DNA of 64,000 bases, taken from the NCBI GenBank assembly GCA_018434325.1, contig JAHDPO010000021.1, positions 1 through 64,000 of the forward strand, in the 5' to 3' direction. The notes under the pieces were generated by a model, which saw nothing but the letters and a program-made list of their open reading frames with translations, was not told the DNA's origin and made no database searches. The stretch is from Clostridia bacterium (lineage in GTDB: Bacteria > Bacillota > Peptococcia > DRI-13 > UBA5745). The position numbers were made by a program, and so were the translations under genes. Below are positions 24,036-32,507 of this stretch, one piece after another (positions within the stretch are counted from its first letter, which is position 1; each line of letters starts with the position of its first letter).

Positions 24036-25370
24036 TTATGCAAGTTTTTGCTCCACCCCGTCCGCAGTAACCCGGCCAAGAATCAGCAAAGGCGGCTGCG
24101 GCTTCACCGGACCGATCTCGATGGCCTGAGCCACCAGCCGGTATCCTTCTTCGCCCTTATCGGCGGCAGATGTATGAAGCTCCGCCAGAATGTCGCCTGC
24201 TTCTGCCCATTGGCCGATTTTCTTTTTGAACACCAGGCCCGCTCCATGGTCAATATCGTCTTCCTTGCGGAGGCGGCCGGCCCCCAGCACCGCCGAAGCG
24301 TTGCCGATGGCCAAAGCGTCTATGGACGTCACATAACCGGAGGTCCCGGCCTTCACCGGCAAGATAAAAGGCGCTGCCGGCCAGCGGCTGGGATCATCCA
24401 GGTAAGCCGTGTCGCCGCCCTGGGCAGCCACCATTTCCTGCAGCTTGGCATAGGCGCTGCCATCGTCCAAAGTCTGACGGGCCATTTTACGGCAGCCCTC
24501 AATATCGCCGTCACCCTTGCCAGCCAGCAAAAGCATATTGGCGGCCAATTCCAGACAGACCTGCTGCAAATCCCCGGGCCCCCGGCCTTGCAGCGTGGCC
24601 ACGGCCTCGGCCACTTCCAGAGCGTTGCCGACGGCAGCGCCCAGAGGTTCGTCCATATTAGTCACTAAAGCAATGGTCTTGCGGCCTACCTTCTCGCCGA
24701 TGGCCACCATAGCCTTGGCCAGGCTAAGCGAACCCTCCAGAGTCTCCATAAAGGCTCCCTTGCCGGTCTTGACATCCAGCACGATAGCGTCGGCTCCGGC
24801 GGCGATTTTTTTGCTCATGATGGAAGAAGCGATCAAAGAAATATTTTCTACGGTGCCGGTTACGTCCCGCAAAGCGTAAAACTTTTTATCAGCCGGAGCG
24901 ATGTTGCCGGACTGGCCGATAACGGCTATGCCCACTTCCTTGACAATGCGGAAGAATTCCTCTTTGGGCAGCACCGTCTGAAAGCCGGGAATAGCCTCCA
25001 GCTTATCTACCGTGCCGCCGGTATGGCCCAGGCCCCGGCCCGACATTTTGGCCACCGGCACGCCGCAGGCCGCTACGATGGGGCCTACGATCAGAGTCGT
25101 CTTATCGCCGACGCCGCCGGTGCTGTGTTTGTCCACCTTGACGCCGGGAATAGCGGCCAGATCGATGAGATCGCCGGAGGCTGCCATAGCGTCCGTCAGC
25201 CAGGCCGTTTCCCGCTCCGTCATGCCTCGAAAGTAGATGGCCATCAACCAGGCGGCGATCTGATAATCGGGAATACTGCCGTCGGTATAGCCGGCCACCG
25301 TCCAGGCGATCTGCTCCCGGGTCAGCTCCTTGCCGTTTCTTTTATCGACAATAATATCGTACATTCTCAT
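24036..25370 (-). CDS. pdp: Pyrimidine-nucleoside (thymidine) phosphorylase
   Basis: 444 aa. It splits uridine, thymidine or deoxyuridine with phosphate into base and (deoxy)ribose-1-phosphate. The thymidine phosphorylase signature region reads KVDKHSTGGVGDKTTL, then KMSGRGLGHTGGTVDKLE, with the phosphate-binding Lys/Ser/Thr residues visible. The C-terminal PYNP domain ends in 'HTSAADKGEEGYRLVAQAIE'. Length is normal. It lies 13 bases after cdd and belongs with deoC to a nucleoside breakdown operon. The deoxyribose-1-phosphate would still need a phosphopentomutase, which is not in this window. Confidence 0.93.
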   Translation of the reverse strand: MRMYDIIVDKRNGKELTREQIAWTVAGYTDGSIPDYQIAAWLMAIYFRGMTERETAWLTDAMAASGDLIDLAAIPGVKVDKHSTGGVGDKTTLIVGPIVAACGVPVAKMSGRGLGHTGGTVDKLEAIPGFQTVLPKEEFFRIVKEVGIAVIGQSGNIAPADKKFYALRDVTGTVENISLIASSIMSKKIAAGADAIVLDVKTGKGAFMETLEGSLSLAKAMVAIGEKVGRKTIALVTNMDEPLGAAVGNALEVAEAVATLQGRGPGDLQQVCLELAANMLLLAGKGDGDIEGCRKMARQTLDDGSAYAKLQEMVAAQGGDTAYLDDPSRWPAAPFILPVKAGTSGYVTSIDALAIGNASAVLGAGRLRKEDDIDHGAGLVFKKKIGQWAEAGDILAELHTSAADKGEEGYRLVAQAIEIGPVKPQPPLLILGRVTADGVEQKLA

Positions 25371-25383
25371 GCCGGGCGCCCCC

Positions 25384-25923
25384 TCACTGTTTGGTCATAG
25401 CTTCAGCCGCAGCCGCTGCCGCAGCTTCCGCTGCGGATTTCGCAGGCTCTTTATCCTGCCGTTCTGTTTCCCCCTGCAGATCCCCCGGTCCGAAGGCTTG
25501 GGGCAAAAGCTGGGGAAATAAAAAAACTTTATAGTCCTCGGGGCTTTTAGCCATAATAATTTCAAAATCCCGGCCGCAAAATTCCGCCATGATCTGGCGG
25601 CATACGCCGCAGGGGAAAACGTAGTCGAAATCTGCCGGGCCCGTTTTTCGGGAGCCTCCTACCACGGCAATGGCGCTAAACTGCTGCCGGCCCTCGGAAA
25701 TCGCCTTAAAAAAGGCGGTACGCTCGGCGCAATTGGTAGGGGTAAAAGCAGCGTTTTCAATATTACAGCCCGTATAAACAACGCCTGCCGCAGTCAGCAG
25801 AGCGGCCCCCACCAAGAAATTTGAATAGGGGGCATAAGCGCTTTGCCTGGCCTCAAAAGCCTGCCGGATCAGGCCGCCGTAATCTATGCCCGGCGTTTTC
25901 TTTGGCTCCATGCTTTTTTCCAT
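25384..25923 (-). CDS. cdd: Cytidine deaminase
   Basis: 179 aa. It converts (deoxy)cytidine to (deoxy)uridine. Zinc and catalytic motifs are present: NCAER (Cys ligand and catalytic Glu) and PCGVCRQ (two Cys ligands). APYSNFLVGAAL is the usual N-terminal signature. The core is normal (about 135 aa), but the protein carries an extra C-terminal tail of some 25 residues that is acidic then poly-Ala (KSAAEAAAAAAAEA), not part of the fold. GGAGG precedes the ATG. It sits between deoC and pdp and feeds the latter. Confidence 0.92.
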   Translation of the reverse strand: MEKSMEPKKTPGIDYGGLIRQAFEARQSAYAPYSNFLVGAALLTAAGVVYTGCNIENAAFTPTNCAERTAFFKAISEGRQQFSAIAVVGGSRKTGPADFDYVFPCGVCRQIMAEFCGRDFEIIMAKSPEDYKVFLFPQLLPQAFGPGDLQGETERQDKEPAKSAAEAAAAAAAEAMTKQ

Positions 25924-25963
25924 TCTTCAGCACCTCCGCAGGGTAAAATCGATGGCCCGGCCT

Positions 25964-26704
25964 TTAATATTGGCCGCCGCCTTTTTCGTTGCCGCCGTTA
26001 CTTTGGCCGCTTACCTGGCCGCCGGCAGCTTCAGCCTGCATCAGGGTCACTGCGGCGCTGGCTCCCAGCCGGTCACAGCCTGCTGCAATAAATGCGATCA
26101 TATCTTCCTTGCTGCGGATACCGCCGGCAGCCTTGATCTTAACTTTAGGCCCGATATGGGCTTTAAACAGTTTGATATCGGCCAGAGTGGCGCCGCCGCT
26201 GCCAAAGCCGGTGGAAGTTTTGATATAGTCGGCGCCGCCTTCGGTGACGCAGCGGCAAAGAGCGATTTTCTCTTCTTCCGTCAAATAGCAGGTCTCAATA
26301 ATCACTTTTAGGATATTGCTGCCGCAAGCTTCCTTAATCCGGGCAATTTCATCGGTAACAGCGGCAAAATCCCGGTTTTTGACGGCGCCCAAATTGACGA
26401 CCATATCGATTTCTGAGGCCCCTGCCGCCAAAGCTTGTTTGGCTTCTGCTATTTTTATCTCTGCAGTGCTGTAGCCCAGGGGAAAGCCGATGACCGTACA
26501 GATAACCGGTTTTTCGCCAAAGGTTTCTTTTACCTTCGCCACATAAGCGGGCGGGATGCAAACGGAAGCGGCGCCATATTGAATGGCCTCTTCACAGAGA
26601 GCGGCTATTGCCGGCCAGTCCGCTGCCGCCTTCAGCAACGTATGATCCACCCGGCCGATAATCTCCGGCCAGCCGATATTTTCTATATTGGACATTCCTT
26701 TCAT
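25964..26704 (-). CDS. deoC: Deoxyribose-phosphate aldolase
   Basis: 246 aa. It cleaves 2-deoxyribose-5-phosphate to acetaldehyde and glyceraldehyde-3-phosphate. The class I aldolase barrel shows RVDHTLLK, VCTVIGFPLGY-like (ICTVIGFPLGYS), the Schiff-base Lys region LKVIIETCYL, and YIKTSTGFG with the second Lys. The C-terminus has a short Gly/Gln-rich extension (GGQVSGQSNGGNEKGGG). GAGGAGGG precedes the ATG, which overlaps the stop of the HTH gene by four bases. The cluster order regulator-deoC-cdd-pdp matches a deoxynucleoside salvage operon. Confidence 0.94.
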   Translation of the reverse strand: MKGMSNIENIGWPEIIGRVDHTLLKAAADWPAIAALCEEAIQYGAASVCIPPAYVAKVKETFGEKPVICTVIGFPLGYSTAEIKIAEAKQALAAGASEIDMVVNLGAVKNRDFAAVTDEIARIKEACGSNILKVIIETCYLTEEEKIALCRCVTEGGADYIKTSTGFGSGGATLADIKLFKAHIGPKVKIKAAGGIRSKEDMIAFIAAGCDRLGASAAVTLMQAEAAGGQVSGQSNGGNEKGGGQY

Positions 26705-27072
26705 GATAAGCCCTCCTCGTTAAAATATTTATCTTTAAGCTGAGCCACATATTGGTTAACTTCCGCTTCCATAGCCTGAAAATTCCTGGACAGCCAAATA
26801 CCAAACGGCGTCAGCCGGGAACCGCCGCCGCCGGCACCTCCGATTGACCGTTCCAAAAGAGGCCGGCCCAATTCCTCTTCCGCCCTCTTTACAATAAATA
26901 AGGCCTTGCGATAAGGCATGTCCATTTGCCGGGCCGCTCCATGCAAGGATTTAAGCTGATCCGTCAAGTCAAGGAGCCGGGCAATGCCGGAGCCGTATAC
27001 TACCCGGCCTTCTTTGCGCAGCCGGATTCTGGCGTCCAGGGTATAAGCTTTTTTCCATTCCTGCGTATCCAT
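26701..27072 (-). CDS. ModE/LysR-type winged-helix regulator, single domain
   Basis: 123 aa. Start at 27072 (MDTQEW) with AAAGGCGGAG upstream; the longer frame to 27246 runs into the cysteine desulfurase gene and lacks a ribosome site. It has the ModE-N-terminal type winged helix: 'DARIRLRKEGRVVYGSGIAR' then LLDLTDQLKSLHGAARQMDMPYRKA. A Gly-rich wing (GGAGGGGSRLTPFG) is the usual LysR/ModE signature. There is no ligand (TOBE) domain, so metal sensing is not implied. Translation is coupled to deoC by a four-base overlap. It may control the salvage genes or the cysteine desulfurase, or both. Confidence 0.82.
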   Translation of the reverse strand: MDTQEWKKAYTLDARIRLRKEGRVVYGSGIARLLDLTDQLKSLHGAARQMDMPYRKALFIVKRAEEELGRPLLERSIGGAGGGGSRLTPFGIWLSRNFQAMEAEVNQYVAQLKDKYFNEEGLS

Positions 27073-27110
27073 CTTCTCCGCCTTTCGTTGACAAAACCAT
27101 AAGGCAAATG

Positions 27111-28241
27111 CTATGGTTGTTCTGTTATTTCTTTGAAGGCAGCCAAAGCCGCATCTACTTCTGCTTCCGTATTGAAATGAGAGAAGGAAAACCGCAGTGC
27201 GCCTTGTTTTACAGTGCCAAAATGGCGGTGCAAAAGAGGCGCGCAATGGATTCCCGCCCGCAGGGCGATGCCGTATTTTGCTGCCAGGGTGGCCGCTACC
27301 GTGCCGGAATCCCGGGAGCCTAAATTTAAGGTAACGATGGGCAGCCGGTCCGTCGTTTCATAATCGCCATAGAAAGTAATGGCCTCGCCGGCCTCAGCCA
27401 TTTTTCTCAGCCCTTGATAGAAACGGCAGGCCGGTCCCCGGGCCTGAGCCAGCAAGGCTGAGGGCCCCTGCGCCTTGACGTAGCGGAGTCCTGCCAAAAG
27501 GCCGGCGATACCGTGGCTGTTTAGGGTGCCGGCTTCCAGCAGATCCGGCATATCGGCGGGATGTACCGGATCAAAGGAGCGGCTGCCGCTGCCGCCGGTC
27601 AAAAGGGCCTTGGGCCGGAAACGGCTGCTGAGGCAGATGCCGCCGGTACCTTGCAGGCCATAAAGGGATTTATGGCCCGTAAAGCATAGGGCGTCGATGG
27701 CCAGTTCCGCCATATCGATGGGCAAAAGCCCGGCGGTCTGAGCAGCGTCCACAATGAACAACAGCCCTTTTTCCCGGCAGAAGGCGCCGATTTCCGCCAG
27801 AGGCGCTATATTGCCTGTCAGGTTAGAGCCATGGCCTACTACTACGGCTGCCGTATCCTGCCGTATCTCGCTTTTGATGGCCGCCAAGGTCACCCGGCCC
27901 CGCTCATCAACTGCCGCCAAACTATGGTTTTTCAAATGGACAGGCCGCAGAACGGAGTTGTGTTCAGCCATTGTGGCAACAATATGGCCTTCCAGGGACT
28001 GGATGGCGATATTTAATGCCTCTGTAGCATTTTTTGTAAAAGCCACATTGTCTGCCTGGCAATGAAAGAAACCGGCAATCTCGTCTCTGGCGTATTCTAC
28101 TGTTCGTCCGGCGGCCAGAGCATAAGGATGGGCGGACCGGGAAGGATTGCCAAAGCTGTCGATGGCCTCAAGCACTGCCTGGGCCACTTGCGGCGGTTTA
28201 GGCCAGCTGGTGGCGGCATTATCGAAATAAATCAAGCACAC
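27111..28241 (-). CDS. Cysteine desulfurase-like class V aminotransferase (TIGR01977 type)
   Basis: 376 aa. PLP-dependent fold type I: YFDNAATSWPKPP start, DAAQTAGLLPIDM, the PLP Lys in CFTGHKSLYGLQGTGG, and a catalytic Cys in RAGIHCAPLLH. The subfamily often lies beside selenium or sulfur carrier proteins (DUF3343, YedF) and is thought to mobilise S or Se from cysteine or selenocysteine; this role is not proved here. A divergent DUF3343 gene begins 134 bases upstream. It is followed by the HTH-deoC genes with a 38-base gap. A good promoter lies at 28313-28341. Confidence 0.86.
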   Translation of the reverse strand: MCLIYFDNAATSWPKPPQVAQAVLEAIDSFGNPSRSAHPYALAAGRTVEYARDEIAGFFHCQADNVAFTKNATEALNIAIQSLEGHIVATMAEHNSVLRPVHLKNHSLAAVDERGRVTLAAIKSEIRQDTAAVVVGHGSNLTGNIAPLAEIGAFCREKGLLFIVDAAQTAGLLPIDMAELAIDALCFTGHKSLYGLQGTGGICLSSRFRPKALLTGGSGSRSFDPVHPADMPDLLEAGTLNSHGIAGLLAGLRYVKAQGPSALLAQARGPACRFYQGLRKMAEAGEAITFYGDYETTDRLPIVTLNLGSRDSGTVAATLAAKYGIALRAGIHCAPLLHRHFGTVKQGALRFSFSHFNTEAEVDAALAAFKEITEQP

Positions 28242-28289
28242 TCCCCCAAAAAAATCATTTCTTCCGTCAGGCAGCTATTAAATCCGCAT

Positions 28290-28315
28290 AATAACCGCCA
28301 AGTAATGAGGTTATT
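28290..28315. promoter_or_regulatory. Operator-like inverted repeat over the cysteine desulfurase promoter
   Basis: AATAACC (28290-28296) and GGTTATT (28309-28315) form a perfect 7-bp inverted repeat with 12-base spacing. Its right half overlaps the -10 box of the minus-strand promoter. Confidence 0.4.
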
Positions 28316-28341
28316 ATACCATATTAAGCGAAGCGCAACAA
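28313..28341 (-). promoter_or_regulatory. Promoter of the cysteine desulfurase gene
   Basis: Minus strand: TTGTTG (28336-28341), 17-base spacer, perfect TATAAT (28313-28318), about 70 bases before the start codon. Confidence 0.65.
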
Positions 28342-28375
28342 TTTGACCTCACCATAACGCTATAGGAGAATTCGC

Positions 28376-28597
28376 ATGGAAATTCTTTTTACTTTTCCTC
28401 ACACCCGGGGAGCTATCCGGGCTGAAAAAGTCCTTTTGGAACATGAGATTGCCGTTAGCATGATGCCTTTGCCCTCCCAGCTGGGGGCCGGCTGCGGCCT
28501 TAGCCTCCGTCTTAACAAAGACCGGGAGGAAGAAGCCCGGCAGATATTGCAGGCGGCGGATGTCCAATGGGAAGATATCTATGATTTACCGCTATGA
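28376..28597 (+). CDS. DUF3343 protein (putative Se/S carrier-like)
   Basis: 73 aa. ATG with AGGAG upstream. DUF3343 proteins are small ferredoxin-like-fold proteins with one conserved Cys, here in 'LGAGCGLSLRL', after an N-terminal strand ('EILFTFPHTRGAIRAEKVLL'). The family is described as Se/S carrier-like from its co-occurrence with selenium genes. It is divergent from a TIGR01977 desulfurase in the same intergenic region, so the desulfurase may load sulfur or selenium on this Cys. No UGA codon suggests selenocysteine here. Function inferred from family and context only. Confidence 0.82.
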   Translation: MEILFTFPHTRGAIRAEKVLLEHEIAVSMMPLPSQLGAGCGLSLRLNKDREEEARQILQAADVQWEDIYDLPL

Positions 28598-28661
28598 GCC
28601 CCCGCTTTGCCTCTAGGGGACTCCGCTTCATTAATACGGAACTTTATAGGAGGATCAGCCA

Positions 28662-29375
28662 ATGAACAACGCCTTTCACTTTACCGTAGCAGATCAGGTC
28701 TTTGAAGTTTTACCGCAAGCCTGCTTTGGCATTATTGCCATCAGCGGCGCCGACAATACCAAGGCCTTCCCCGAAATCAGCGATTTTTTAAACCAACAGA
28801 TAGCCCGGCAGGAAGAGCTGCTGGCAGGCGTCAATGTCAAAGAATTGCCGGCTATTGCTTGCTACAGGCAGGCATTTACTGAATTGGGCGTCAATCCTAA
28901 TAAATTTATGTGCTCCATTGAGGCTTTGTTGAGCCGCATCGCTAAAAAGAAGGGCTTTCCCTCCATTAATCCCTTGGTTGATTTGGGCAATGCCGTTTCG
29001 ATTAAATATGCTTTACCCATTGGCGCCCATGACTTGTCTACCGTGGAGGGGGAGCTGGCCGTGCGTTTTGCGGAGCCCGGCGATACTTTTGTGGCCTTTG
29101 GCAGCACGGAAGCGGAAACACCCGAAGAAAAGGAGCTCCTGTACGTTTCCGGCCATAATATCCGTACAAGGCGCTGGATTTGGCGGCAAAGCGAAATCGG
29201 CAAAATTACGGAAAATACTGCGGACGTCTTCTTCCCTATCGACGGGTTTGCCGGGGCCAATAAAGAACAGGTGCTGGCGGCCCGGGATGAACTCAGCCTT
29301 TTGCTGGCCCGGCATTTTGGCTTGCAGCCGGCGGTGGGCTTTGTAGACCGGGATAATCCGAAATTCAGCTTTTAG
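28662..29375 (+). CDS. B3/B4 tRNA-editing-like domain protein
   Basis: 237 aa. It matches the B3/B4 domain of phenylalanyl-tRNA synthetase beta chain, standing alone. Conserved segments are ITELGVNP-like (FTELGVNPNKFMCSIEALL), 'NPLVDLGNAVSIKYALPIGA' and 'DVFFPIDGF'. Stand-alone copies are thought to act as trans-editing or amino-acid binding proteins that clear mis-acylated tRNA, but this is not proved for most. Ribosome site GGAGG. Followed by a terminator-like hairpin. The asnS gene lies some 1.5 kb away, but no functional link is shown. Confidence 0.85.
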   Translation: MNNAFHFTVADQVFEVLPQACFGIIAISGADNTKAFPEISDFLNQQIARQEELLAGVNVKELPAIACYRQAFTELGVNPNKFMCSIEALLSRIAKKKGFPSINPLVDLGNAVSIKYALPIGAHDLSTVEGELAVRFAEPGDTFVAFGSTEAETPEEKELLYVSGHNIRTRRWIWRQSEIGKITENTADVFFPIDGFAGANKEQVLAARDELSLLLARHFGLQPAVGFVDRDNPKFSF

Positions 29376-29391
29376 CTATTAGCATACAAAC

Positions 29392-29437
29392 GGGGACGCT
29401 CATTCATGAAGCCATGATGAGGCGCCCCCTTCATTTT
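29392..29437 (+). terminator. Probable terminator of the B3/B4 gene
   Basis: GGGGACGCTCATTCATG pairs imperfectly with CATGATGAGGCGCCCC (loop AAGC), followed by CTTCATTTTTTA. Stem mismatches reduce certainty. Confidence 0.6.
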
Positions 29438-29479
29438 TTATTCTGATTTGTGGTTGTGCTGCCCCAATGTGCCTGGCTC

Positions 29480-30190
29480 TTAGCCATTGGCAGGAGCCGG
29501 AGTTCCCGCCCCTGCGCCCTCTGCACTCGCCGCATCCTCTGTACCTTCCGCGCTGCCGCTGTCGCCGCCGTCGCTGCTGCCCTCCGCCGGCTGCCGCGCC
29601 TCGCCGGCTTCGATGGTCATATCAATGGCCTCCTGCAAAGTAGCGGCCTCGATGGCCCCTTTGGCATAAGCCACAAAATAGCCGTGCTTATCGATGAAAT
29701 ACGTTTGGGGATAAGAATAAACGCCAAAAGTGCTCACCGCATCCTGATCTATATCGAAATAAACAGGGAAGCTGAACCCTTTATCCTGAAAAAATTCCTT
29801 GCCGCTTTTTTCTGTCTCCTTCTTGCCGTCTATCACATTGACCATCATGAACATGACATCGTCCTGCCGGTCCCGCCAAACCTGATTGAAATCCGGCATT
29901 TCCCAGACGCAAGGCGGACACCAGCTGGCCCAGAAATTAACGACTAAAGGCCGGCCCCGGAAATCCGATAGATTGACTTCTTTGCCGGCGATATCATAAA
30001 CAGTGAAATCTTCGGCCAGAACCAGTTCCCCCTCAGCCGCCGCCTCCTGGCTGGGGTCTGTCTCCGACAAGCTTGAATCCGCCGCATTTTTTCGGGCGGT
30101 AAACCCTTGATAAGCAAATAAGGCTCCTGCGATAATTACGATCATCAAAGCCAAAGAAATAAATGGCTTAAGCTGGTTCGGTATTTTCAT
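29480..30190 (-). CDS. TlpA-like membrane-anchored thioredoxin
   Basis: 236 aa. Start ATG at 30190 with GAGGA four bases upstream, rather than the TTG at 30211 that overlaps the ccdA stop. An N-terminal membrane anchor ('FISLALMIVIIAGALFAYQG') is followed by a redoxin domain with active site WASWCPPC and the cis-Pro region SYPQTYFID. It keeps extracytoplasmic thiols reduced, with electrons from the CcdA protein encoded directly upstream. Unusual: the last 45 residues form an acidic, Ser/Gly/Glu/Ala low-complexity tail (GSSDGGDSGSAEGTEDAAS), not part of the fold. Confidence 0.88.
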   Translation of the reverse strand: MKIPNQLKPFISLALMIVIIAGALFAYQGFTARKNAADSSLSETDPSQEAAAEGELVLAEDFTVYDIAGKEVNLSDFRGRPLVVNFWASWCPPCVWEMPDFNQVWRDRQDDVMFMMVNVIDGKKETEKSGKEFFQDKGFSFPVYFDIDQDAVSTFGVYSYPQTYFIDKHGYFVAYAKGAIEAATLQEAIDMTIEAGEARQPAEGSSDGGDSGSAEGTEDAASAEGAGAGTPAPANG

Positions 30191-30207
30191 GTTATCCTCG
30201 CTCTCTC

Positions 30208-30924
30208 TCAATATAATGACAATAGTGACAATAAAGCGCCCAGATAGCCGGTAGCCATCAACAGGCCCATCAAAATTAAAAAGCCGCCGGAAAGCTTGGT
30301 GATCAAAGACAGATGCTTTTTCATAAAAGCGAAACTGACTTTACCCTGGTGGATCAATAATGCCGCAATAATAAAAGGGATGCCCAGTCCCACCGAGTAG
30401 CAAAGCAGCATGATTATACCCTGGAAAGCAGAAGCCTTATTGGCCGCCAGCACTAAAGCTGAACCCAGAAAGGCTCCGACGCAGGGAGTCCAGGTGATGG
30501 AAAACACCAGACCGAATAAAAAAGCCGATAAAGAGCCGGTGATTTTGACACGGCTTCGGCCGGCGGCCAAACCAGAGGGCAGCAGACGGCCAAAGGGCAG
30601 CAAGCCCAAGTAGTTCAGGCCAAAAATGACGATGATGCCGCCGCCCAGAATTTGAACCAGCTGCTGATGACGAACCAGCAGGCTGCCCAAAACGCCGGCA
30701 AAAGCGCCCAGGCTCAAAAAAACCACGGTGAATCCCAAGACAAAAGCGCAGGCATTCCTCAAAACTTCCGCCCCGCCGGCAGAATCCTGATCTTCGATCT
30801 TACCCCTCTCGCCTGTCTCATCCCGGTCGCCGGCAAAATACAGGGCATACACCGGCAGCATCGGCAGCAAGCAAGGGGAAATAAAAGTAATTATCCCTTC
30901 CAAAAAGGACAGCAAATAATCCAT
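30208..30924 (-). CDS. ccdA: CcdA/DsbD-type thiol electron transporter
   Basis: 238 aa. Start ATG at 30924, with GGAG seven bases upstream inside the end of asnS; the longer frame to 30969 would overlap that gene. Six hydrophobic helices and both conserved Cys: 'GIITFISPCLLPMLPVY' in the first helix and SITWTPCVGAFLGSAL in the fourth. It moves electrons from cytoplasmic thioredoxin across the membrane to the TlpA-like protein at 29480. It has a hydrophilic loop (GDRDETGERGKIEDQDS) after the first helix that is longer than usual. Co-transcribed with asnS (stop and start two bases apart). Confidence 0.9.
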   Translation of the reverse strand: MDYLLSFLEGIITFISPCLLPMLPVYALYFAGDRDETGERGKIEDQDSAGGAEVLRNACAFVLGFTVVFLSLGAFAGVLGSLLVRHQQLVQILGGGIIVIFGLNYLGLLPFGRLLPSGLAAGRSRVKITGSLSAFLFGLVFSITWTPCVGAFLGSALVLAANKASAFQGIIMLLCYSVGLGIPFIIAALLIHQGKVSFAFMKKHLSLITKLSGGFLILMGLLMATGYLGALLSLLSLY

Positions 30925-30925
30925 A

Positions 30926-32320
30926 TTAAAACTCCGCCGTGCCTGTAGTCCGGGGAAAAGGCAAGACATCGCGAATATTGGCCATACCGGTGATATACAT
31001 GATCAGCCGCTCAAAGCCCAAGCCAAAACCGGCGTGACGGGCGCCGCCAAAGCGCCGCAAATCAAGATACCACCAATAATCCTCTTCACACAAATCCAAC
31101 TCCTGCATGCGGCCGGCCAAAACCTCCAGCCGCTCTTCGCGCTGGGAACCGCCGATGATTTCGCCGACTCCCGGCACCAAGAGATCCATGGCCGCTACGG
31201 TTTTGCCGTCGTCATTAAGCCGCATATAGAAAGCCTTGATATCTTTAGGATAATCCGTAACAAAAACCGGCTTTTCAAAAACGACCTCCGTTAAATAACG
31301 TTCATGCTCCGTTTGCAGGTCCGCTCCCCAGGAGACGGGATAAGTGAAGCGGTCCTGATGCTGCTCCAGTATGGCCACCGCTTCCGTATAAGTAATGCGG
31401 GCAAATTCGGCCCCCACAATACGCTCCAGGCGCTCCAGCAAAGTATTGTCCACAAATTGATTGAAGAACTGGATTTCGTCAGGGCAATGCTTCAAAATAT
31501 AAGACAAGACGTAGCGGATCATATCTTCTGCCAGGGCCATGTCATCAGTCAGATCGGCAAAGGCGAATTCCGGCTCGATCATCCAGAACTCGGCGGCATG
31601 CCGGGGAGTATTGGAATTTTCCGCCCTGAACGTAGGACCGAAGGTATATATTTTGGAAAAAGCCAGAGCCATGCACTCTCCATTGAGCTGGCCGGAAACC
31701 GTCAGATAAGCCGGTTTGCCGAAAAAGTCCTCACTGCCATCCACTTTACCTTGCTGATCTTTCGGCAGGTTTTCCAGATCCAGGGTAGTGACCCGAAACA
31801 TCTCGCCGGCTCCTTCGCAGTCACTGGCTGTGATAATGGGGGTATGGACATATAAAAAGCCCCGTTCATGAAAAAATTGATGAATGGCGTAGGCTGCCAG
31901 AGATCTGACCCGAAAAAGGGCTCCAAAGGTATTGGCCCGGGGCCGCAGATGCTGAATTGTCCGCAAATACTCCAGGGTATGGCGCTTTTTTTGCAAAGGA
32001 TAATCGGGAGCGGAGGCGCCTTCTACGGCAATCTGCCGGGCATGGAGCTCGAAGGGCTGTTTCGCTTCAGGCGTTAACTGCAGACTGCCGGTGATCACCA
32101 AGGCCGCGCCCACATTTTGCCGGGCAATTTCATCATAATTTGCTACTTTGCCATCCTCCAGAATAACCTGCAGGTTTTTAAAACAAGAGCCGTCATTTAT
32201 CTCAATAAAGCTAATGTTTTTGCCGCTGCGCAGGGTTCTGACCCAGCCGCAGACCGTAATAGGCTCCTGCCCATAGACGCCCGGCGCTGCGAATAGCTCC
32301 TTTAATTCCACTCTTTCCAT
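30926..32320 (-). CDS. asnS: Asparaginyl-tRNA synthetase
   Basis: 464 aa. It charges tRNA-Asn. The N-terminal OB-fold anticodon-binding domain ('[20 protein letters not shown]') precedes a class II catalytic core with motif 2 ([20 protein letters not shown]) and motif 3 ([16 protein letters not shown]) and the end '[10 protein letters not shown]'. Length is normal. The promoter is at 32397-32426. Followed closely by ccdA and the thioredoxin gene, probably one transcript. Presence of AsnRS means Asn-tRNA need not depend on the transamidation route. Confidence 0.96.
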   Translation of the reverse strand: MERVELKELFAAPGVYGQEPITVCGWVRTLRSGKNISFIEINDGSCFKNLQVILEDGKVANYDEIARQNVGAALVITGSLQLTPEAKQPFELHARQIAVEGASAPDYPLQKKRHTLEYLRTIQHLRPRANTFGALFRVRSLAAYAIHQFFHERGFLYVHTPIITASDCEGAGEMFRVTTLDLENLPKDQQGKVDGSEDFFGKPAYLTVSGQLNGECMALAFSKIYTFGPTFRAENSNTPRHAAEFWMIEPEFAFADLTDDMALAEDMIRYVLSYILKHCPDEIQFFNQFVDNTLLERLERIVGAEFARITYTEAVAILEQHQDRFTYPVSWGADLQTEHERYLTEVVFEKPVFVTDYPKDIKAFYMRLNDDGKTVAAMDLLVPGVGEIIGGSQREERLEVLAGRMQELDLCEEDYWWYLDLRRFGGARHAGFGLGFERLIMYITGMANIRDVLPFPRTTGTAEF

Positions 32321-32396
32321 AAATAGACCCTGCTTTCTTCTATATAATGATAAATTGTGACTTCATAATAATAGATTGTGCCGTCGTTTGGGTTCG

Positions 32397-32426
32397 ATTA
32401 TAGTATAACCGGCGGCTCTTGTGCAA
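32397..32426 (-). promoter_or_regulatory. Promoter of asnS
   Basis: Minus strand: TTGCAC (32421-32426), 18-base spacer, perfect TATAAT (32397-32402). It is back to back with the divergent promoter at 32433; the two -35 boxes are six bases apart. Confidence 0.6.
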
Positions 32427-32432
32427 TACTCC

Positions 32433-32461
32433 TTGAACAATTAAAGCCGATAAGCTAGAAT
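32433..32461 (+). promoter_or_regulatory. Promoter of the D-cysteine desulfhydrase operon
   Basis: TTGAAC (32433-32438), 17-base spacer, TAGAAT (32456-32461), 46 bases before the start codon. Confidence 0.65.
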
Positions 32462-32507
32462 AAAGCCATGTGAAAAGTGCGGCTGGCCGCCGGGAAAGGA
32501 AGGAAAT

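Noticed and set aside
28376-28597. Selenocysteine in the DUF3343 protein
   Set aside because: The conserved position is coded by a Cys codon (TGC), with no in-frame TGA and no clear SECIS-like hairpin.
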